A stretch of DNA of 64,000 nucleotides. Origin: Phialocephala subalpina (Eukaryota > Ascomycota > Leotiomycetes > Helotiales > Mollisiaceae). The stretch spans positions 1,504,267 to 1,568,266 of the forward strand of contig FJOG01000009.1 of assembly GCA_900073065.1 (NCBI GenBank). Direction: 5' to 3'. Shown here piece after piece: positions 1-11,656 of this stretch. The notes beneath the pieces are model-generated. The model worked only from the letters and a program-made list of their open reading frames with translations, did no database searches and was not told the DNA's origin. The position numbers and the translations under genes are program-made. How positions within the stretch are numbered: position 1 is the stretch's first letter; each line of letters begins with the position of its first letter.

Positions 1-2564
1 CAGCGCAACTCGGCACATTCTTCTCTTTGGCCAGGGCCCCAGTAGCTTGCACGGTCTGCAGCAGCGTATGGCCTCCAGGCTACGGCGCTGGAAATTCAGT
101 CATGTCATCAATCCAGATGACCTTGGAAGAAATTTGTAGGCTATCCTGGCAACGGCTATGGAGCATCTGGTCAGTGCATCGTGGTGCGTGTCATCCCTGT
201 TGCGATTTGTAACTCAGTCATGGGTCAGGAGGGTGGCTTTCAGGGACGAGCAGCCCGAGAAAGGAGAGCGAGTGTCGCCACCACCATCGTGTTTATTCAA
301 GTCGACACGATTCAATGGCACAACAGAGCAATCTCAGCCAAGTCTCAGCTTATTATAAGTTGCATTGGGTTTCCTCTTCTCGGCCTCTGCTGAAAGCTCG
401 CAGTAATACAACGCTGTCACCAGTAAGCCACATTCTGAGCCGAGACTGCACGTTCAGGTCACACAAACCGGGGGACAGAGAAGGTTCAGATCATTGCCTT
501 ACCGAAGGCTTGTGGAGAAAGCAAGGCTGGCAGGCCCAAGAGGCTCCACGTCGGTAGCGGGCACGTTTCCTGGGCGTTGTTTTGCTCGCTGGCCGTCAGT
601 AACAAGAATGAGCCCCTTTGTGCAATGTCCAGTTGACTGGTAACGGACTTCATTCAGCGCGCCTCAAGCAGTTTTCTCCTCACCGCGAGTCTGCAAAGCA
701 AGGGACCTCCTTTTCTCTGTCACATGCGATGTCGCGGAAATGATATTCCGAGCGTGCAGCAAATGCCTATTGTAACCGCAGGCGCTTCAATTAGATGGAA
801 CGAGGAGTGGATCTCACGATGACTCAAGAAACATCAAAATTTCCTCATCAGGCTCAAGGATAAATTACGGTGTCATCATGGGCCGATATTCATGGCGTGC
901 GGAGATTTTCTCAAAGAAAACATTTACTTCTCTTGAGCGTGGGTATTCAACAGGTCCTTTGAAATGACCCCCTCGGGTATCAGACCACAACCATTTGCTT
1001 TGTACATCTGATATTCCCTTGCAACAACATCAGATCATTTTAGAATCTACGCATGCATTATTTGTCGGTTCACGTTTCCGAGATGTGGCTTCGCAGTTGC
1101 CCGAACCCCAGCTTTCAGCCAGAGAAGCCTCCGGATTCGGCGCTTCGAATCAGGGGTCCTCACCTGAGATATAAATCTAGAACACCATGCACAGCACCAA
1201 CAAGCCGGAATAGGGATGCCGAACTCATGTCCTGATGCTGGAATTCGGCGATGAGCACGTATGTTCATAACATCACCATTTCAAGAATGCGGGGAAGGAA
1301 GATCATCCAACTCACTGGTGTTCAGCCATTAGAGGAAACCGGTTCAGTCTTCGCAAGCACCCCGCAAAATGGCGTGAAGCCTTTGATATTTGAGACCTCA
1401 CATCTCCTCGGAGAGGATCATGTGGCAGCGCCCCCTTCAGCGCCTTCCGCTTCAACCCAGTCCCAAGTCTTGAATTTCCCCTCGTGAGTCTCCTTTTAGA
1501 TAGATTCAAACAAGCAAGGGTGAGACACGCAAGGCTGTGCGACATCGATGAAGTAATGAAATATGCGTGCTTTCCACATATTCTCGTGAAGACCGCCTTC
1601 GAGAGGCACATTTGCCAAAGGTCTCCAACCTTTTCTGCCGCCCATCACGTCTCGTGTAACGACTCAACCAGTCTCCATGATGCTCTTACCTAACAACCAG
1701 CAAAGTCCTTCATTCCCCGTGCTGGCACAAGAATCACGACTTCGAAAGCGCGATATTTGCCAATAATTGCGAAGAATCAAGGCACGGTTCCAGCCTTCCT
1801 TCCAGAGTCCAGAATTTCAGCAGAGAGCACGTTTCACGAACACGCATATCTTCTTACTCGAGAATTACTCGACAAGACCCACCTTGGAACTCCTTTCGAA
1901 CTCCGCGAGGCTTTCAACTCCTTTAGTACTCCGTGATCCTCGCACCATCTGTTCGCAATCCCGTTGTATGCACTTGTCATGCATCCACTCCAAACCTTCA
2001 CCTGCTTGCTCGAAAATTCTCCGAATTAAGCCACATTAGGTAACCCTTCCCAAAACAAGTGAAGAAGAAAAATGCTTCCAGAAAGAAATTCCGACCGGGC
2101 TTCCTTCGGGAAGGCTTCTCCTGGTGTCTCTTGGCAAAAGGAAAATCTCCGATTGGAAGAACATAACGCCTTCTTACTCGATGGAAACGCAAAATTTTCT
2201 GATGTAAGCGGATCCCCGTTTGCCATTTGCGAAACTGGAACGTGCTATGCTTGTTGCGGATCTGTCAAACTAGCAAAGTGATGATGTGCTATGAATAGCG
2301 GGAGCATGGCCGTGGAGCTCCACTGTGGTGAAATTCTCGAATAAGGTTTTCTTGCTCACCGACGGCCGGCAAAGTTGGGCGATGTCGGGAGACATGAGCG
2401 GGCGGAATTTCCGAAGTGCCCGTCTGGATGCTGGGTGTCAGAGTTGCACTCAACAACATGACTGTGCCGGCAACTGCTCGCCTCCTCGTGTATATGAGTG
2501 AGACTTGGAAGGTGGATGGACTTTCCTCTTTCGTTCGAAATGGCAATTTCACCGCCAGTACTGA

Positions 2565-2611
2565 ATTCTGGATGCCTTTGGACATTCTGGATGCCTTTGG
2601 ACATTCTGGAT
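2565..2611. repeat. 19-bp tandem minisatellite, about 2.5 copies
   Basis: The unit ATTCTGGATGCCTTTGGAC occurs at 2565 and 2584 and begins a third partial copy at 2603. The copies are identical. It lies in sequence with no supported gene. Confidence 0.85.
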
Positions 2612-2920
2612 TGTTCTAGGAGAGGTTCAGGAACGCGTCGGGGAGCTGCGATGAATGTAAGATCTTACCGCTTTGCGTAACCGAAATTCGTGTTGAGTCG
2701 ACGGAAGACGAAAGTCTGGGGAGCTTGTGTGGCTTGGGATAGTTCGGTCCCAAGGTTTGGCGGCTATGGTTGGGGAGAGAATGTTCCGGTGCTAGTCAGG
2801 ACTTCTTCCGCTTTTCTGTTTGCTGTTGGGGAGTTCTCAATATCCCATCGAGGGGGGAGATTGAAATCATTCTGTGGGATTCAAAGTTTTTTGTTCCCAT
2901 TGTTCTCTGCTTAAGTTACT

Positions 2921-3027
2921 TTGTTGCACATCGATGGTGTATAGTTTGCCTTGTTTTTGTGATCTGTGTTTCTCTTTTCATTCTTCCTCATTGTTCGTTG
3001 TTGCACATCGATAGCGTAGATTTTGCC
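2921..3027. repeat. Imperfect 30-bp direct repeat
   Basis: Two copies (2921-2950 and 2998-3027) share the core TTGTTGCACATCGAT followed by a similar tail ending TTTGCC. They differ at a few positions and are separated by a T-rich spacer. No gene context. Confidence 0.6.
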
Positions 3028-4910
3028 CCGCTCAACAATCTTTCCCTTTTGAGAATTTTATTGTATTTCGACGAAATGTCAAATCCATAGTGTCCGACAT
3101 TTATCATGTCAAAAACCTAGGGGTTCCAATCTGAATTCGAAGTACTAGGGACTTTTCCTTCGAGATCAATGTAGAAGCTCGATTGCTGACATTGAATCCA
3201 CGCGATGGTGGGCCAGAGTCGTTCCTGTCTAATTTCACTTCTTAGTTTCTTGATTCCAAGACATCTCAGAGCTGAGCGACACGTCTCTAGAAGTTATCGC
3301 GTCCATGTTCTTCTGTTCCAGCACCTCTACCAGGGTCTCACTGTATCAGGGTGTAGTCAAGACTCAAGGAATGAAGGTACTCCTTCGAATTTCTTGAGCA
3401 TCTCTGAGCACGAGAGTCGAGCTTGACGCTGTTCCTACCATGTCAATGCATCTCCATTACATGCATCGATCGAGGTCGCTCCAGCCCCCCTCTCAAATGT
3501 GTTTCACCGTAGATCTCGCTTCCACCTCCTTTCTAAGCGAGCTCCGAAATCGCGAGAAAATCACCAAAAAAATCAAACTCTCGACCCTCACTACAATTAA
3601 AAGTTCCAAACAAGTAAAAGAAAGTTGCAAAAACAATAGCTCACCAAGGCGAGCTCTTGAAAATCTCTCGGTGTCGAATGAGATTTTTTTGTCGTCCTTG
3701 TGAGGAGGTGTCTTCCGGAATGGTGTGTGCTCTCGCTTCTGAGCTCGGGGCAGGCGATATTCTCTTTCCACCATGAAGCACAATTTGACCTGAGCTACCA
3801 AGTCTGATATCCGCCTGTTGTGCTTCGATGCAGCTGTTTTGCTTATTTAAATCTATACAGATTTTAGTGAGGTGGCTCGTTTAGGCTAGTGGAAAACGCG
3901 TTCACGTGTGATGCGGACACGAAAGGGAGTCGCGACGCGATCACCTTGCGAAAAGGGCGAGTTTGGTGCGAGGCTTGGAGAACTTGGAAAGCTGTACGGA
4001 GTCGGTACTCTCTGTCCGGTTGACTATCTTGGTTAGGGTCTTTCACTCCCGCAAGAATATCTTCACAGCAGTCAATTTATCACACTCAGAATCTCAGATT
4101 TTCAATCTATCTCCACCACATCTAAATCAAGGCCAGCAACACCTCCATAATGCCTCAATCCATCGCATCAATAAAAGTCCTTTCTCCGAGTCCAAGCAGC
4201 AGCACTGCTAGCACCTCCCTCAATCTTCAAACCCCGATCTTTTCCTCGAGAATCAAGTGTGGTGCTATCCTCGCAACCCAACATCCGCAGACCAAACCCC
4301 TCCTACATTCTAGTACGAATGCTTCGATCCTTCTCTCCGACCCAAGCATGCCCATATCCTAAGTCTATCAAGTGAAATATCATATATCCAGACTCTCGCA
4401 CCTGTTTCAAACATCGCATATGCAAAACCTCATACTGTCAATTTAATCTCGCTTCTTTGCTTGTAAATACTCATGAGAAGACTGCGTGCCAAACTCTCAT
4501 CTTCAATATGTCCGTCTTTCAAACTTCCGAACGTTCACTTAAAAGCTCAGGTACGCAAATCTGACGCGTCCGCGTAAGATCTGCAACGAAACTTTCCCAT
4601 TGTCCTTTCGACTTTGGGACAACGATACAGCTTCGTTGCACATCTACGTCCGCGCTACGATAACCTTAGTCCGGTGCAAGAGCCTGATGTCCCAAATCTG
4701 CCTTCATTTGGCTTAGTCTCAGCTTTCTATAGAACTGATCAACTAATGGAAATGTTCCTCAGATTGGGCGCAGAATTGAGATGTGCAACAAAGTGAGGAC
4801 ATTCACCCATCGTGTAAAAAACGGCCGGCTCAATAGAAAGCTCCCGCAGTTGGTCGGCAGACATGAGATATGCAACGAAAGAAGGCCAATCTCCCTCTTG
4901 AACTCCATGT

Positions 4911-5164
4911 CTACGGAGGTACAGCGGTTAAGTATTCAATGGCTCGACAAGGGTTTGAACGCCACACGCGATTTCAGAATTTCATAACTTTAGCTATACT
5001 CAACCGAAAAACCTCATTTCAAGACTAAAATCATTCTTAGAAAGAGGATTATATACCTATCTTTTTTTTATGTTTTCACGGTGCGTTGTGGTTGTGATGC
5101 AAGGGGCGCAAGATTGAGACCTTTGCTAGCGGTTATTGAATACTTAACCGCTGTACCTCCGTAG
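4911..5164. mobile_element. Small TIR element (MITE-like), about 250 bp
   Basis: The two ends, 4911-4940 and 5135-5164, are perfect 30-bp inverted repeats beginning CTACGGAGGTACAGCGGTTA. Inside the repeats the similarity continues weakly for about 20 bp. There is no ORF of note in the 194-bp core, so the element would be non-autonomous. A TA dinucleotide sits at both outer edges (4912-4913 and 5162-5163), which would suit a Tc1/mariner/pogo-type TA target duplication; this class assignment is inference. Finding other copies in the genome would confirm it. Confidence 0.7.
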
Positions 5165-5483
5165 TGGTACTTTGTGATCCACGAGCCGAAGTCAAGCTGC
5201 AATCTCTCTCTCTCTCCCTACAACAAAAAAAGAACCAAAAACTCAGCACTGCCAGAGGTAACATGGCAGTCTTAGAAAATTTGGTTTGGGAGACCAGTTT
5301 TTGAAGGGGCTAACCAAATCCAAGGGCTTACCCGGCAGCCTTTTACAGAGGCCGCTGTGTCAGAACGTGTTACCATACAGACACCAAGGATTGGTTGGAA
5401 CATTTGTGTTTAATTAAATTTATAAGGGTCTGGGAGTGCTTTCGTGGACATTCGTGGGCATTTGTGGGAGCTAGCTCGTTTGG

Positions 5484-6239
5484 GTGTTGGATCCAGACTT
5501 TCTTTTCAAAGGGAACTCGGCATGGTTTGGGAGAGACAGGAACAGGCTAGACTACCTTAGACATACGAGGTACAGTACTTTTGTACAGTTTTGTTGCACG
5601 TCTGCAAAAAAAATTAAATTTTTTTTTTTTGAAAAATTCAGAGAAATTAGAGTGGCGGAAATTGAGATATGGAAGGAGCTTCAACAAGAGACTAAACCAA
5701 GGTGGGAATTCGGACAAATACTGGCTGAAGATCGTCACTTAAACGAGTGCTATCAGGCAGCTTACTTTCATCATTATTGGAAACGAATAGTATACAAGGA
5801 GCATGAGAAGAGGTTGCTTGTTCCTCGATCCGAACCCCCATTTGGGTTTGGCAACGTTGTTCGCTTTAATTTGTACTCCAACTAGAACGCCTTGAAAGAG
5901 CATTTGCGATGCCTGTTGGTATGAAGTACGAGAATTTCAGTCAAAGTGCTACATGCCGGGAGAAATGATATAGTTGTGTACGAAATCAGTCCTTGTGGGG
6001 GATTGATGAGCAGTGAGTTGGAGGTACAAGCTGCTGACTTAAAGATAGACAACAGAAATCAAGCTAAAGTACAAACAAGGAATGATGACAGGAACGAAAA
6101 CGATCGAAATGAGATTAAGAGGCGGTATAGGCTCGATATTCTTAGCATAGAGGTTATTGACATGAATGGAAGCAGCAGCAAGGATGAGGTAGGAGAGGAA
6201 GAAGATGTAGTAGCTTCAAGCTCCTCGATACAATTCTGA
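5484..6239 (+). other. Two in-frame ORFs of uncertain reality
   Basis: An open stretch of 133 codons (5484-5885) is followed, in the same frame, by one of 97 codons (5946-6239). The first has no ATG at its start and crosses an A/T homopolymer tract at about 5606-5629. The second is rich in Asn, Asp and Arg and ends in an acidic/serine tail. I found no intron that joins them cleanly and no domain. They could be a decayed gene or chance; I do not assign a product. Confidence 0.2.
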
Positions 6240-6653
6240 CCATGATGCGAGCTTGGTATGTCCCCAAACTAGCGTGCAAGTTGAATGTCTTACTAGCCAT
6301 AGGTGTGTAGTTTCAGAGGATGCTGAATGGAAGATGGGGGTGAGTGACCGCACACTCGCATACACATCCGGCTCAAACACTTCCAACCAGCTTTTCAGAT
6401 CCCAAGGATATCAAAGTCGCACAAAGAGCGCAGCTTAGATGTTTATCCTAGCTGATAACCATCTAAATGGTCATCGAGATGTTTTGATCGCCGAAGGAAG
6501 ACCTGCTGATGTCATTCAGGGGCACTCGCCTAATCCACCAATTAGCATCGCCAACCGCCTCGAATTCGCCAACCTCGCTGCGATCGCCGGAAAATGCCCC
6601 GCGCCTTCGGTCTTCAAAAGTAATGCGGAGAATCAAGAGAAGAATCATAAAGA

Positions 6654-7490
6654 ATGGTATTCAAATCCATCTCAATAATTTATCAATTGAGAATCATGAC
6701 GTGGGGACCAACCTTCAATTTCGGAGGCTTCAAAATGCTCACTTGGCGGGGTATGACAACCTCACGTGCAGCTGTCTATGGCTTCACTCCTCCCCAGAAT
6801 CCTCCACAAGACTTTCCCCTCTTCAGCAATCTCCCAGCAGAACTCCGTCTCAAGATCTGGAACTTCGCAATAGACGACATCCCAAAACAAGTTCTCTCCA
6901 TCCAGCCGAAACAAAGTTCCATCCCCTCCCTTCTCCAAGCATGTTCAGAATCCCGCTACGAATCCAAACGAACATACACGAAGAGAAGCACCCATGCCGC
7001 AATTTTTGGGTGTACATATTACATCAATCATAAAAAGGATACTCTCTACCTCGACAACTCCCTCGGTCTCGGAGCCACAGCAACAATGCACCACCACACC
7101 CTCCGACCCATCCGACACCTCGCAATCTCCTTCAAACAACTCGCCCACCTAACCTCATTCTTCATATCTCAACGAGAACTTGATCTGTGGAACCTCCTCC
7201 AACAATACACCCCTGAACTGAAAACTTTGTATATTGTTGTTGGAACTCAAGTTAAGGGTAAGAAGGCGGATTTGGTACAGATTTCTGGAGAGGAAGCGTA
7301 TATGGATTTTTGTAATAGGGAGGAGAGAAGGCAGTTGATTGAGGCGAGCAAGAGTTTTGAGTTGGCGCAGAGTGATGAGCTTTGGAAGGGGTTAGAGTTG
7401 AGATTGTGTAGGGAGAGGGCTGAGGGAGAGGGGGTAGGGGTAAAGAAGTTTAGGATCGGGGCTTGGGGGGCTACGGACTGGAAGTTTTGA
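6654..7490 (+). CDS. 2EXR domain protein, 278 aa
   Basis: Intronless ORF. Residues about 56-70 carry the hallmark of the fungal 2EXR family: a Phe-rich lead (FPLFSNLP) then AELRLKIWNFAI, an F-box-like helix. A second conserved stretch follows (SLLQACSESRYE), as usual for the family. The C-terminal half is charged and ends in a Lys/Arg/Gly-rich tail. Function of 2EXR proteins is not established; they are numerous in Leotiomycetes and other Pezizomycotina. Start: the ATG at 6654 is the first in frame, but ATGs at 6696 and 6735 are also possible and leave the domain intact. A second 2EXR gene lies at 14451-15766 on the other strand. Confidence 0.8.
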   Translation: MVFKSISIIYQLRIMTWGPTFNFGGFKMLTWRGMTTSRAAVYGFTPPQNPPQDFPLFSNLPAELRLKIWNFAIDDIPKQVLSIQPKQSSIPSLLQACSESRYESKRTYTKRSTHAAIFGCTYYINHKKDTLYLDNSLGLGATATMHHHTLRPIRHLAISFKQLAHLTSFFISQRELDLWNLLQQYTPELKTLYIVVGTQVKGKKADLVQISGEEAYMDFCNREERRQLIEASKSFELAQSDELWKGLELRLCRERAEGEGVGVKKFRIGAWGATDWKF

Positions 7491-9378
7491 TGATTGAGAT
7501 AACTGTATCTGAGTTCGTATAGTAGTGAAGTTGAAGTTGTTTTCTTAAGCTCAGTGTGTCTGTTGTGTGTTTGTTGCGAGAGTTGATCGTATACAAGTTC
7601 TCTGAGAGGTACAGTATTCTGCGGACCCCAAGGCAAAACCAGCTCAACTGGGTCATTATATGCATATCATCATCTGTTCTGTTTGATAATCGACAGACCG
7701 CATCACTCGACATCAAGTTATCACTGCGGAAGCGAAAAGTCCAAAAATGAGTCTGGTCGTGGTCTCGGAATCGGTAACCAGCAAGACCCCACTAGTATCA
7801 AAATATCCCGCTCGCCCTCACTCAATCCCATCTCGCGCCATATAAATTTAAATAAGCAAGGTTTTACCATAGACCTTCTGTAGGTGCCTGTGTACGTCGA
7901 GTGGCCTTAATTGGTTTCACCAGTGTTAGCAGCTAACGCCTGCGGTTCGGCTTGAGAAATAGCACCTTTAAAAACTGTAGGAGCAATGGCACCGTAATAG
8001 GGCTGGCGATGATTACAATTTTCTATTATCTCCTTCGGGAGGTTTGTGTTTTGCTGGATTTTTGGGTGGCTTTTGGGTCGGGTTAGATTTTCTGAGGTGC
8101 TGTTGACGTTCCCTGGTTTGGAGCTCGCTTCGCTTCGCCGACGATCAACCCCCCTCGGTCTCTTACACACCTGGGCACGTCTCCTAAGTTGAACAATCTC
8201 AGGAGCCTCACCGTCCATTATCCCTCGCTTTCAAAATTATGTTTTGTTCCCTTTGCTCGATTTTTGATCTCTGTCATCAGGTCAGCATCCTGTCCCGCTA
8301 CCAACCAATGTCAGAAATCTAACTCTTCACGAAGGCGTCACATTTGGATCTAGTTGTCGTCTAGATGTTCGTATGGTGTATATTGATAGTTAGAGTAAGA
8401 AAGTGTTCTGCCTTGGATAACATTGTTGACTGAAATTGTTGGTCCGTAGTACTTCTGCCATTGGCACTTATACTCCAATAATTTCCGATTATTCGGTGCA
8501 TTCATTACAACACAATTAGGACAGCATTAAAACGAAATCTAATGCTTCGGAATATATGTGCGTATGGGCCCACTACCTTTCCTTGAGTTTGGCAGTCGTG
8601 CCAGAACGTATGCAAAGAGCTACCACATGGCCGTTACCAACGTTTTCCCCCTCTTCCCACCAAAGTCGTTATGGTATTTCGTCAAAATCATCACATACAC
8701 TACCCTAGTCTCTCCAGGCATCCACCTTGTATTCCTCAATCTGGATATGTGGATGATTGACTGTTCCACTTTCTCCATGCTTCTTGAGGTGTGACACGAA
8801 ATCATAATAGCTTCCAGTAAAAGGGGTAACATACAGAAACTTATTTTTCCAGTTTCCGCGACAGAGCAAGCATCCGAATCGCACTTTACGGAGTACGGTT
8901 TGTCTGTAACAATTTTTTGAAAAACATCCGAGAGGCAAATTCATCGTCTTTCAAATGTCAGTTGAGGACGCGGCCTACACGCGGCCTGTTTCGGGGTCCT
9001 TTGGGGGGTAGGGGGGTACCCCCCCTCTGTGTATATATAGCCATATTGTAGCCCTTTTCACCACTAATGCAGTCTTTACCAAGCAACTGACATCAAAGCT
9101 ATGTGAGATCTGTAAAAGAGCTCATGGTGGAAGTCCGGCATTTTCTTCCCTCCATGCTGCGAGGATATGACAGGGGGAAACCTGCTTGGAAAGTTTCTAG
9201 GTTTTCTCATTCAGTTCCAGTCACAGAATTTACAGGTCCTGTCATTCTTCAGATGTTCGTAAATATCCCAGCCCGGGTGCTCAAGTGCCAGCTGAGCACC
9301 ATAGCAAAGGTTTTCAATGGAAGGCCGCCCAAGCGATCTGATGAAGGATTTCAGACTCGACAGCCTTTTAGGAATTGG
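7491..9378. other. Intergenic, with one zinc-finger-like ORF fragment
   Basis: No complete gene recognised. On the minus strand, 8705-8944 encodes 79 codons from an ATG with a C-x2-C then H-x3-H arrangement (CLLC ... HLKKH, about 25 residues apart) resembling a C2H2 finger; it lacks neighbours that would make a full protein and may be a remnant. A 103-codon ATG ORF (7907-8218, minus) shows nothing recognisable. A G-rich tract and a 14-bp palindrome lie near 9000. Confidence 0.4.
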
Positions 9379-10445
9379 TCATGTCTCGGTGATAGGTGCC
9401 AGATCATCCGGTTCTGTTGAAGTGTCTGTGACATCGAATCCACCTTCTCCTAATCAGGTTAGAGATAGGTCCCCGAACGATTTGATTTACTAGACTCATA
9501 CCTTCAGTGACCCTCGAAATGTGTGCAGATCCAGAACAGACACCGCGTTGATTGACTGCTGGAGACTGATTTTCTCCTTTTTCGCCTTTCGAGTTCCCGC
9601 ATTCGTTTCCTTTCAAAGGAGGTCTAGTCTCTGATAGATACGGGGTAAAAATAATGCGAGGACTCTGAGGCCTAAAAGTCCGTGGTGTATTTGAGTGAAA
9701 GGTCTCTAAGTGGGCAGTTCGATATAGGTTGCCAAGAAGTGAGATCCCCTCAATCTCCATAATGCGCGCACCGGCAGCTGTTACGATTTCAACGTCCTCA
9801 TTGGCATAGGGATCTTGCAGTAATCTGAGACTACCAATATCGGAAATCAGATGTATCGGGGCTTGAAAAAGATGACGCTGATAGGACATCTCCTGCGCAG
9901 ATATGGCTATGCTCACGAGCCCATCAATCAACTCCTTCAAGTCCTGGATCATAACCGTGAATTTGGTCTTATCGTGAATAGCCCATCGTGTCAGGGTCTT
10001 GTTCGAAGCATTCTTCCGGGTGGTTCGTATGCGATTCTGCAACCGAGAGTAGCTGCCGTTATTAAATAGCTTGAAACCAGACCCTCTTTCTACTATCATG
10101 TTGTTATCTGTTTCTTCCTCGGCTTTGAGTCCGTATCGCGAGACCATGTTGTCTGTATCGCAGAATAGTAGTTTTATGCAATTATGTAACCATTCGACAC
10201 TCGCTCGCACATGGCCCTGCTCAAACCTTTCACTACCTTGCGGCTCGTTCGCCAACGCGTCGCTAACTAGACACGCCCCATATGAGAAGCCGAGTTCGTT
10301 TTACCATCAACTTCGTATACAGTATCTCGTAGTCTCGGCCATGCTCGCTGCCACTTTTGATGAGATCAAACCCTTGAATGCATACTGTAACGAGGCCGAC
10401 CAATGATATACCGGACACTACAAAATCAACTATCACCTCCGCCAT
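9379..10445 (-). pseudogene. HeLo-domain (prion-inhibition-type) protein, frame-broken
   Basis: Starts at ATG 10445. The first 57 residues match the HeLo N-terminus seen in HET-S-type proteins: a short hydrophobic start, then SGSEHGRDYEILYTKL and KRTRLLIWG. The frame then hits TAG near 10268, while the continuation (SDALANEPQGSERFEQ...) is open in another frame. A one-base shift near 10265-10275 would explain this. A 54-nt GT-AG intron could also bridge the frames, but it would remove the conserved RLLIWG region. Downstream, a 52-nt intron (9501-9450) gives a clean end at 9379. HeLo domains act as membrane-targeting effectors in fungal cell death; no C-terminal prion-forming motif was seen, so this copy may be truncated. 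The TIR element at 10515 lies about 70 bp upstream of the ATG. Confidence 0.65.
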
Positions 10446-10514
10446 AATTGTTGCTTAGGCGCAAAGAGAGGTGCGTGAGGCGTCAGAGGGAGTTTGAGAA
10501 GGGAGTTGCCCTTC

Positions 10515-11154
10515 GACGGCGCACCATAGCGGCCAAAAGTATCAGTGGCCATTTTCTACGAACGCCGCATTTAAGCCCAACTTATTTACTTTATAAACCC
10601 ATGAAAAATTATCGCAAAAATAAAAACATAGCACTATTTAAGAGCTTTATTTACTATTTTTCAAACGGTATTCTAAAAATATGATTCGCATTTATAGTTT
10701 TAATTTTATTATAAATTAAAAATAAAGTTAAACGCGAGTTTAAGGAATAAGTAGTGGGCCGTATTTTGAGTACTAAAGCTACACTATAGACTTTTTAAAT
10801 TAATCCCTACAATACTAGCATTAGCACTTAGTGCTAAAACCCAGTGCGCCATAGCATAGTTTTAGGCTACGGTGCGCTAAAGGAATAGAATGCAGTGTGC
10901 TGTTATAGTCTGTAGTACACATTAGAGCATTACCTCGTTAAAATGTAGTAACTGCGGCATATCTCTTATGTGTTGTAGCACAGGCTAAGATGATGTGCTA
11001 AAGTATAGAGCACTAGAGCGCGGAGCGCTGTGATGCGCTAGGTTATAGGGCATAGTGCGCTATAATTTTAGGGTGTAATATTCCCTAAGGAGTAGAGTGT
11101 GAGTATCAAAGGTTGAGAAAAATCGGCACTGATACTTTTGGCCGCTATGGTGCG
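10515..11154. mobile_element. Non-autonomous TIR element, about 640 bp
   Basis: A 29-bp perfect inverted repeat starting GCGCACCATAGCGGCCAAAA lies at 10519-10547, and its reverse complement ends at 11155; weaker similarity extends inward. CCCTTC occurs immediately outside on both sides (10509-10514 and 11155-11160, the last base shared with the repeat edge), a possible 6-bp target duplication. The interior is AT-rich with many TA steps and repeated AGTGCGCTA-like words and has no long ORF, so it needs a transposase from elsewhere. The AT-rich core may reflect RIP-type decay, which I cannot measure here. Confidence 0.75.
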
Positions 11155-11160
11155 CCCTTC

Positions 11161-11656
11161 CAAAAGCCAGCAAGTCAAACAATAGTCGAGCCGACAAAAA
11201 TCGATACAAAAAGCAAGAAAATAAAGCCTGCCAAAGCCTGAGGTAATCTGTGTTTAGGCAGCAATCCTACCAAACATTTAGCTAACACAAAACTGGCGGT
11301 CGCTGCGAGGCTCACTGAAGCCGGGCGCGCTGTTACCCAACTACCTGCACTTGACTATGGGGTAATCCGAACCCTTTGGCCTTCCAGAGCCTTGTCCAAC
11401 ACCTGGCTCGGAGGCGTTTTCCTTCAAACTCCTCGTTAGAGTTGAGCAGAAGCAAGTCCAAACCGGAAGCTGAGTACTGCAAAGTCGGCACTGAACAGGT
11501 GACCTTAAAAGTTGGGAAGTGAGCATAGAGTCTTGACATAAACAATTTTGAAATCTTCGGATAGAGAGAAAGCTCCTTGAGATGGATCTGTGGTTGCTTG
11601 AAATTAGATCCTGTTGGTCGGATACATAGCTTTGGATTTGAGCTCGAGTTGACATC
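11161..11656. other. Intergenic, nothing recognised
   Basis: Lies between the TIR element and the 3' end of the amidohydrolase gene and probably contains that gene's 3' UTR and terminator. Short minus-strand ORFs here have no recognisable content. Confidence 0.5.

Larger units (their letters stand above)
1..4910. other. Gene-poor left end; no supported gene
   Basis: Only short ORFs on both strands, none with a recognisable domain, convincing start context plus codon pattern, or splice partner. The best small ORF starts at 4150 (70 codons, Ser/Thr-rich) after a pyrimidine-rich leader, but nothing supports it as a protein. Two minor repeats lie inside: a 19-bp tandem unit at 2565-2611 and a 30-bp imperfect direct repeat (2921-2950 and 2998-3027). 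It may be a long intergenic or 3'/5' flanking region of genes outside the window. Confidence 0.5.

Noticed and set aside
4150..4362. 70-codon Ser/Thr-rich ORF after a CT-rich leader
   Set aside because: Good-looking start context, but no domain, low-complexity content and no continuation by splicing.
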